Part shown: piece by piece, positions 8,135 through 11,326 of the stretch | Numbering within the stretch: the stretch's first letter is position 1 | Layout: each line of letters starts with the position of its first letter | Assembly (NCBI GenBank): GCA_945889565.1 | Contig: CAMDBZ010000027.1 | Coordinates: 1 to 11,326, forward strand | Reading direction: 5' to 3' | DNA length: 11,326 bases | From: Thermoflexus hugenholtzii JAD2 | GTDB taxonomy: Bacteria; Chloroflexota; Dehalococcoidia; UBA2979 | Made by a program: the position numbers and the translations under genes | The notes under the pieces: model-generated | The model's input: the letters and a program-made list of their open reading frames with translations, nothing else | Databases searched by the model: none | What the model was told of the DNA's origin: nothing

Positions 8135-9439
8135 ATGCCCGCGCCTCCGCCCCCCTCCGCATCCGCCGCCCCGCTCGCCCTCTACCTGCACATCCCGTTC
8201 TGCACCGCCAAGTGCGGCTACTGCGACTTCAACTCCTACGCCGGCCTGGAGCACGTGGTCCCGGACTACACCCCAGCGCTCGTGCAGGAGCTCGAGCTCT
8301 GGGCGCCCGCCGCGCGCGCGTTTCGCGTCGACACGGTCTTCTTCGGCGGCGGCACGCCCAGCCTCAGCTCGCTCGCGGACCTCGAACGGATCGCGAGCGC
8401 GGTGCGCGAGCACTACGCCGTCGCGCCCGACGCCGAGTGGACGCTCGAGGCCAACCCCACGGAGCTCACGCCCGAGCACCTCACCGGCATGCGCGCCCTC
8501 GGCATCAACCGCCTCTCCATCGGCGTGCAGTCGCTGCACGACGACGAGCTCGCGCTGCTCGAGCGCCAGCACAGCGCCGGCCACGCGCTCGCCGTCGTCG
8601 AGGCCGCCCGCGCGGCCGGCTTCGACAACCTCAACATGGACCTTATCTTCGGGCTGATCGGCCAGCCGCTCGCGCGCTGGCAACAGACGCTGGAGCGCGC
8701 GCTCGCGCTCCGCCCGGAGCACCTGTCGTGCTACGCGCTCACCATCGAGCCGGGCACCGCGCTCTACTACCGCGTCGCCAAGGGCCAGCTCGCCGAGCCC
8801 GACCCCGACGTGGTCGCGGACCAGTTCGAGTGGACGCGCGACCGCCTCGCCGCCGCGGGCTACCGCCACTACGAACTCTCGAACTGGGCGCTACCCGGCC
8901 GGGAGTGCCGGCATAACCTCGTGTACTGGCGCGCCGACCCCTACCTCGGCATGGGCGCCGGCGCGCACTCGTTCTTCGCCGGCCGCCGCTTCGCCAACGT
9001 CGACGCGCCCACGCGCTACGTCGAGGCCGTGCGCGCCTCCGTCGCCGAGCGCGCCGCCACCGGCCACGGCACGCTGCAGCAGATCCGCGGCGGCGAGACC
9101 CCGTCCGACGCCACGCTCCGGGCCGACGCACTGATCCTCGGCCTGCGCCTGATCGAGGGCGTGGACGCCGCCGCCTTCGCCGCCCGCTTCGGCTGCACGC
9201 TCGACGACGCGTACGGCCCCGCCATCGAGCGCCACCTGCGCACCGGCCTGCTCGAGCGCACCGCCGGCCGTCTCCGCCTCACGACGCGCGGCCAGTTCCT
9301 CGCCAACGAAGTCTTCGTCGACCTGCTCCCGGACGAGGAGCCGTCCCCGGACAGCGCCTACGCCGAGCACGCCCCGCGCAGCGCACCCCCGCCCGACCTG
9401 CCCGCCCCGCACCTCGCCCCGCGCGAGCGCGGCCGCTAG
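8135..9439 (+). CDS. hemW: HemW-type radical SAM protein (heme chaperone, coproporphyrinogen III oxidase-like)
   Basis: 434-residue radical SAM protein of the HemN/HemW family. HemW binds heme and a 4Fe-4S cluster and is thought to deliver heme to haemoproteins; many are annotated as oxygen-independent coproporphyrinogen III oxidase. Seen: LYLHIPFCTAKCGYCDFNSY at 16-35 with cluster cysteines 23, 27 and 30 (CxxxCxxC); FFGGGTPSL (69-77), the SAM-binding glycine motif; LGINRLSIGVQS; NLNMDLIFGLIGQ; HNLVYWRADPYLGMGAGAHS at about 260-280; and the HemW C-terminal domain ending in LTTRGQFLANEVFVDLL. The cysteine spacing with Cys-Asp-Phe and the HNLVYW element favour HemW over true HemN. A Pro/Ala-rich tail of about 30 residues follows the domain and looks disordered. 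The ATG at 8135 has no Shine-Dalgarno sequence. The zinc-ribbon gene follows after a single base. Confidence 0.95.
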   Translation: MPAPPPPSASAAPLALYLHIPFCTAKCGYCDFNSYAGLEHVVPDYTPALVQELELWAPAARAFRVDTVFFGGGTPSLSSLADLERIASAVREHYAVAPDAEWTLEANPTELTPEHLTGMRALGINRLSIGVQSLHDDELALLERQHSAGHALAVVEAARAAGFDNLNMDLIFGLIGQPLARWQQTLERALALRPEHLSCYALTIEPGTALYYRVAKGQLAEPDPDVVADQFEWTRDRLAAAGYRHYELSNWALPGRECRHNLVYWRADPYLGMGAGAHSFFAGRRFANVDAPTRYVEAVRASVAERAATGHGTLQQIRGGETPSDATLRADALILGLRLIEGVDAAAFAARFGCTLDDAYGPAIERHLRTGLLERTAGRLRLTTRGQFLANEVFVDLLPDEEPSPDSAYAEHAPRSAPPPDLPAPHLAPRERGR

Positions 9440-9440
9440 C

Positions 9441-9725
9441 GTGCCAGTCCACGTCTACCGCTGCCTCCGGTGCCGGCGCGAGATCCTGGTCCGCGAGGCC
9501 GGCCCAATGTCCGCCGCCGAGATCAAGCGCCGCATCGAAGAAGAGACGCGCCCCTGGCGCTCCGGCCCCGCCGGGGTCCCCGGCGGCAGCCTCCGCTGGC
9601 GCGACGACGTCTGGCTCGGCATCTCCGCGATGCGCGACACCGGCGTCCCCCGCGACGAGCTCCCGGACCGCTGCCCCGCCTGCGGCCGCCCCGCCACCTT
9701 CGAACGCGCCCGCCTACTGGAGTAG
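9441..9725 (+). CDS. Small zinc-ribbon protein (FmdB-like N-terminus)
   Basis: 94-residue cytoplasmic protein. It begins MPVHVYRCLRCRREI with a CxxC (Cys8, Cys11), and its end carries a second pair in RCPACGRPATFERARL (Cys78, Cys81). Together these would form one split zinc ribbon. The N-terminus resembles FmdB-type ribbons (MPxYxYxCxxC), but the pairs are far apart, with a charged, partly helical middle (AEIKRRIEEETRPW) and a Gly-rich stretch. It starts with GTG one base after the hemW TAG and has no own ribosome binding site, so it is surely cotranscribed with and probably translationally coupled to hemW. Its function is unknown; it could be an accessory protein or merely an operon companion. 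It ends with TAG near a hairpin at 9802-9834. Confidence 0.8.
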   Translation: MPVHVYRCLRCRREILVREAGPMSAAEIKRRIEEETRPWRSGPAGVPGGSLRWRDDVWLGISAMRDTGVPRDELPDRCPACGRPATFERARLLE

Positions 9726-9801
9726 TGGGCGGGCGCTGGCGTAGCGTTCCCGACCGGTCCCGGATGAGTGGTAGGGGGCCAGAGTGGAGGCTGCTCCGGG
9801 T

Positions 9802-9834
9802 GTGTGAGCTGGCGGGAGCGCCCCGCCCTCACAC
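9802..9834. terminator. Long hairpin at the convergent gene junction (likely bidirectional terminator)
   Basis: GTGTGAG, CT, GGCGGG, loop AGCGC, CCCGCC, CTCACAC: 13 base pairs interrupted only by a two-base bulge. It lies between the zinc-ribbon gene (ending 9725) and the PIN gene, whose stop codon it overlaps. Neither side has a U tract, as is common in very GC-rich genomes, so it may instead act as an mRNA 3'-end stabiliser or a Rho-dependent boundary. Confidence 0.55.
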
Positions 9835-10245
9835 CGGCAACAGCGCCAGCGCCTCCACGTGTCGAGGCCGCATCAGCGCGAAGTGCCGCCGGTCGAGCTT
9901 GGCCAGCTTCGGCTCCTCGAGCCGTTCGACGATCGCCAGCACCGCCGCATCCACAAACCCAACGTCCGCGTCGGCATAGCGCGCACACAGCTCACGCACC
10001 CGCTCGTAGTCCGACAGCACGAGGTCGACGATCGTGTACGCACCCTCGACCACGTTCCGCAGCACCGTCAGGAACTCGCCCCCATACAGCGGATCGCGCA
10101 GCCAGTAGTCGAGCTCAACGAGCACCGGCGACGGAATTACCAGCGCCCCTCGCTCACCCTCGATCAGCGCGCGGCAGCGGTCGTGGGCCGGGTCGGTGCG
10201 ATCGAGCGCTCCGAGCAGCGCCCCCGTGTCGAGGATCAGCGCCAC
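9829..10245 (-). CDS. PIN-domain ribonuclease toxin (VapC-like)
   Basis: 138-residue PIN-domain nuclease, normal VapC length. Such toxins cleave tRNA, rRNA or mRNA when freed from the antitoxin, using Mg or Mn held by acidic residues. Seen: LILDTGALLGALD with Asp6; VLVELDYWL with Glu44; VGFVDAAVLAIVERL with Asp99; and LDRRHF with Asp118. All four acidic positions of the active site are intact. The start is GTG at 10245, which overlaps the antitoxin stop by 10 bases, the standard layout of toxin-antitoxin pairs. The stop lies within the hairpin at 9802-9834. The cleavage target is unknown. In some high-GC genomes such pairs are numerous, so a housekeeping or relic role is possible. Confidence 0.92.
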   Translation of the reverse strand: MALILDTGALLGALDRTDPAHDRCRALIEGERGALVIPSPVLVELDYWLRDPLYGGEFLTVLRNVVEGAYTIVDLVLSDYERVRELCARYADADVGFVDAAVLAIVERLEEPKLAKLDRRHFALMRPRHVEALALLPV

Positions 10246-10472
10246 GGGCGCGGCACCGCCCGCTCGTCAGCGCTGCGTCTGGACAGATCGCCCTTCGCGG
10301 AGGCGAAGATCGCCAGAGTCGGCTTCGGCCGCGGCTGCGCCGCTGCCGGGGCCGCCTTCTCCTCGACCGCCTCGCGGATCAGCGCCGCCATCGATGTACC
10401 CCGTTCGGCCGCCAGCATCCGCAGCCGCCGCAGCAGCTCCTCCGGCAGCGAGATCGTCGTGCGCTTCATCAT
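10236..10472 (-). CDS. Ribbon-helix-helix antitoxin (CopG/Arc-type)
   Basis: 78-residue partner of the PIN toxin. The first 45 residues form a ribbon-helix-helix DNA-binding domain: strand KRTTISLP, helix EELLRRLRMLAAERG, turn TSM, helix AALIREAVEEKA. The tail is Ala/Pro-rich and then reads KPTLAIFASAKGDLSRR, the likely toxin-blocking part. It probably represses its own operon as a dimer and neutralises the toxin. Two ATG codons lie in tandem (10472 and 10469). The gene's 3' end overlaps the toxin start by 10 bases. About 43 bases upstream of the start is a perfect parS site, so the operator region adjoins or overlaps a ParB-binding site. Confidence 0.9.
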   Translation of the reverse strand: MMKRTTISLPEELLRRLRMLAAERGTSMAALIREAVEEKAAPAAAQPRPKPTLAIFASAKGDLSRRSADERAVPRPWR

Positions 10473-10514
10473 GACGCAATGATCTCACTCGCCTCCGCCC
10501 GGCGACAGCACATA

Positions 10515-10530
10515 TGTTTCACGTGAAACA
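10515..10530. other. parS chromosome-partition site (ParB/Spo0J binding)
   Basis: TGTTTCACGTGAAACA, an exact 16-base inverted repeat within an 18-base perfect palindrome (10514-10531). It matches the bacterial parS consensus TGTTNCACGTGAAACA. ParB dimers load here, clamp and spread over neighbouring DNA, and recruit SMC and ParA to segregate the chromosome. The site is intergenic, in the control region of the toxin-antitoxin pair. In most bacteria parS sites cluster around the replication origin, so the window is probably in the origin half of the chromosome. No parA or parB gene is visible here. Confidence 0.93.
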
Positions 10531-10561
10531 TTGACGCCTGCGGCTGCCCTCCGTCGGGGTC

Positions 10562-10578
10562 CGGGGGCGAAGCCCCCG
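10562..10578 (-). terminator. GC-rich hairpin terminator of the deacetylase gene
   Basis: CGGGGGC, GAA, GCCCCCG: a perfect 7-bp stem with a tight 3-base loop (TTC on the minus strand). It lies 33 bases past the stop of the histone-deacetylase-family gene, in the right place to end its mRNA and insulate the toxin-antitoxin genes. There is no U tract. Confidence 0.6.
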
Positions 10579-10584
10579 TCCAAA

Positions 10585-10599
10585 GGGTGGGTGGGTGGG
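10585..10599 (+). repeat. Perfect G-quadruplex motif (four G3 tracts, single-T loops)
   Basis: GGGTGGGTGGGTGGG on the plus strand: four runs of three G separated by single T bases, the pattern that forms the most stable parallel quadruplexes. It sits between the hairpin terminator and the deacetylase stop, so the deacetylase mRNA carries the complementary C-rich strand. It is also a short tandem repeat of GGGT. Confidence 0.75.
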
Positions 10600-10610
10600 C
10601 CCTCCCCTCC

Positions 10611-11326
10611 CTACTCCAGCCGCAGCGCCCGCCGCGCCGCCTCGATGACACGCGCGGCGTCGGGGCCGTCCGGGTACGCCGTCGCGTCCGGGTCCGGCGT
10701 CGGCTCGGCCCCCAGCAACAGCTCGACGAGGCCGCTCGCGCACCACGCCAGCGCGTGCAGATCGTACCCACCTTCCAGCACCACCACCGCGCGCCCGCCG
10801 CACAGCCGCGCCGCCGCGTCCAGCACCAGCCGCGCGACGCGCGTATAGCCCGCCGTCGACACGTTCAGCGTGCCGAGCGGGTCGCGCGCGTGCGAGTCCC
10901 ACCCGCTCGACACCAGCACGAGCTGCGGGCGATGCCGCTCCAGCAGCGGCACGCACACCTGCTCGTACGCCGCGACGAAGCCCGCGTCGCCCGTGCCGTG
11001 CGCCAGCGGCACGTTCGCCTTCGTCCCGCGCCCCGCGCCCGACCCGATCTCGTCGACGGCGCCGGTGCCCGGGTAGAACGGCGAGGCGTGCGTACTGAAG
11101 TACAGCACGCGTGGGTCCGCCTCGAAGATCGCCTGCGTGCCGTTGCCGTGGTGCACGTCCCAGTCGACGATCGCCACCCGCTCGAGGCCCGCGCGCAGCG
11201 CCGCCGCCGCGGCGACCGCCACGTGGTTGTACAGGCAGAAGCCCATCGCGGAGCTCGGCGTCGCATGGTGCCCGCACGGCCGCGTGGCGAGGAACGCGCT
11301 GTCGAGCTCCCCCGCGATCACCGCCT
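10611..11326 (-). CDS. Histone deacetylase family protein (AcuC/HDAC-like; 5' end off the right edge)
   Basis: C-terminal 238 codons of a zinc-dependent deacetylase of the arginase/deacetylase fold. Bacterial members deacetylate proteins such as acetyl-CoA synthetase, or acetylpolyamines. The frame continues through the right edge, so roughly the first 100-130 residues are missing; the GTG at 11321 is internal. Counting from that codon: RPCGHHA (14-20) has the catalytic His pair at 18-19; VDWDVHHGNG (52-61) gives zinc ligands Asp55 and His57; SSGWDSH (138-144) gives Asp142; and LEGGYD (182-187) supplies the catalytic Tyr186. YFSTHASPFYPGTGAVDEIG is also typical. The usual family motif is RPPGHH; here the second Pro is Cys. 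All catalytic residues are present. The gene ends in TAG, followed by a G-quadruplex motif and a hairpin terminator. Confidence 0.95.
   Translation of the reverse strand, partial: AVIAGELDSAFLATRPCGHHATPSSAMGFCLYNHVAVAAAAALRAGLERVAIVDWDVHHGNGTQAIFEADPRVLYFSTHASPFYPGTGAVDEIGSGAGRGTKANVPLAHGTGDAGFVAAYEQVCVPLLERHRPQLVLVSSGWDSHARDPLGTLNVSTAGYTRVARLVLDAAARLCGGRAVVVLEGGYDLHALAWCASGLVELLLGAEPTPDPDATAYPDGPDAARVIEAARRALRLE

Noticed and set aside
7865..8869. Long minus-strand frame running from hemW into the CCGN gene
   Set aside because: The part over hemW is an antisense shadow with Glu/Arg/Val repeats. Only the last 57 residues, behind a real ribosome binding site at 8044-8049, look coded.
10573..11277. 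Alternative minus-strand frames over the deacetylase gene
   Set aside because: They are Arg/Gly/Ala-rich shadows; the frame with GHH, DWDVHHGNG and LEGGYD motifs is clearly the gene.

Overview
This is a GC-rich bacterial chromosome segment in which third codon positions are almost all G or C. It codes densely and most genes lie on the minus strand. I infer Chloroflexota, or another high-GC lineage such as Actinomycetota, with moderate to low confidence. The reasons are the base composition, a class-F-like sortase, a bacterial AspRS with the residue signature of the non-discriminating type, and a tiny protein ending in a double-cysteine CCGN...PGC tail that I associate with Chloroflexota. No rRNA, tRNA, CRISPR array or insertion sequence is visible.

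Layout. Positions 1-3137 (minus) hold the start of a peptide/nickel-type (Dpp/Opp) ABC importer operon in the order substrate-binding protein, DppB-like permease, DppC-like permease; the last gene runs off the left edge. Positions 3208-5043 (minus) hold aspS. Positions 5098-6432 (minus) hold a beta-propeller lipoprotein, directly behind a sortase (6453-7256) that has a good sigma70-type promoter at 7311-7338. Positions 7362-7799 hold a PPOX/flavin-reductase-like protein and 7865-8038 a 57-residue protein with a strong ribosome binding site. A 96-bp divergent region separates these from plus-strand hemW (8135-9439), which is followed after one base by a small zinc-ribbon protein (9441-9725).

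A long hairpin (9802-9834) closes the convergent junction with a minus-strand RHH antitoxin / PIN toxin pair (10472 down to 9829). Just upstream of the antitoxin is a perfect parS chromosome-partition site, TGTTTCACGTGAAACA, at 10515-10530. Beyond it come a GC-rich hairpin terminator (10562-10578), a perfect four-tract G-quadruplex motif (10585-10599), and the 3' part of a histone-deacetylase-family gene that runs off the right edge.

Most of the window is housekeeping and cell-envelope genes. The unusual part is 10469-10611, where parS, a toxin-antitoxin control region, a terminator and a G4 motif sit within about 140 bp. The next most interesting item is the 57-residue CCGN protein. I see no clear evidence of a wholly new multi-gene system. 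No gene-free stretch exceeds 300 bases.
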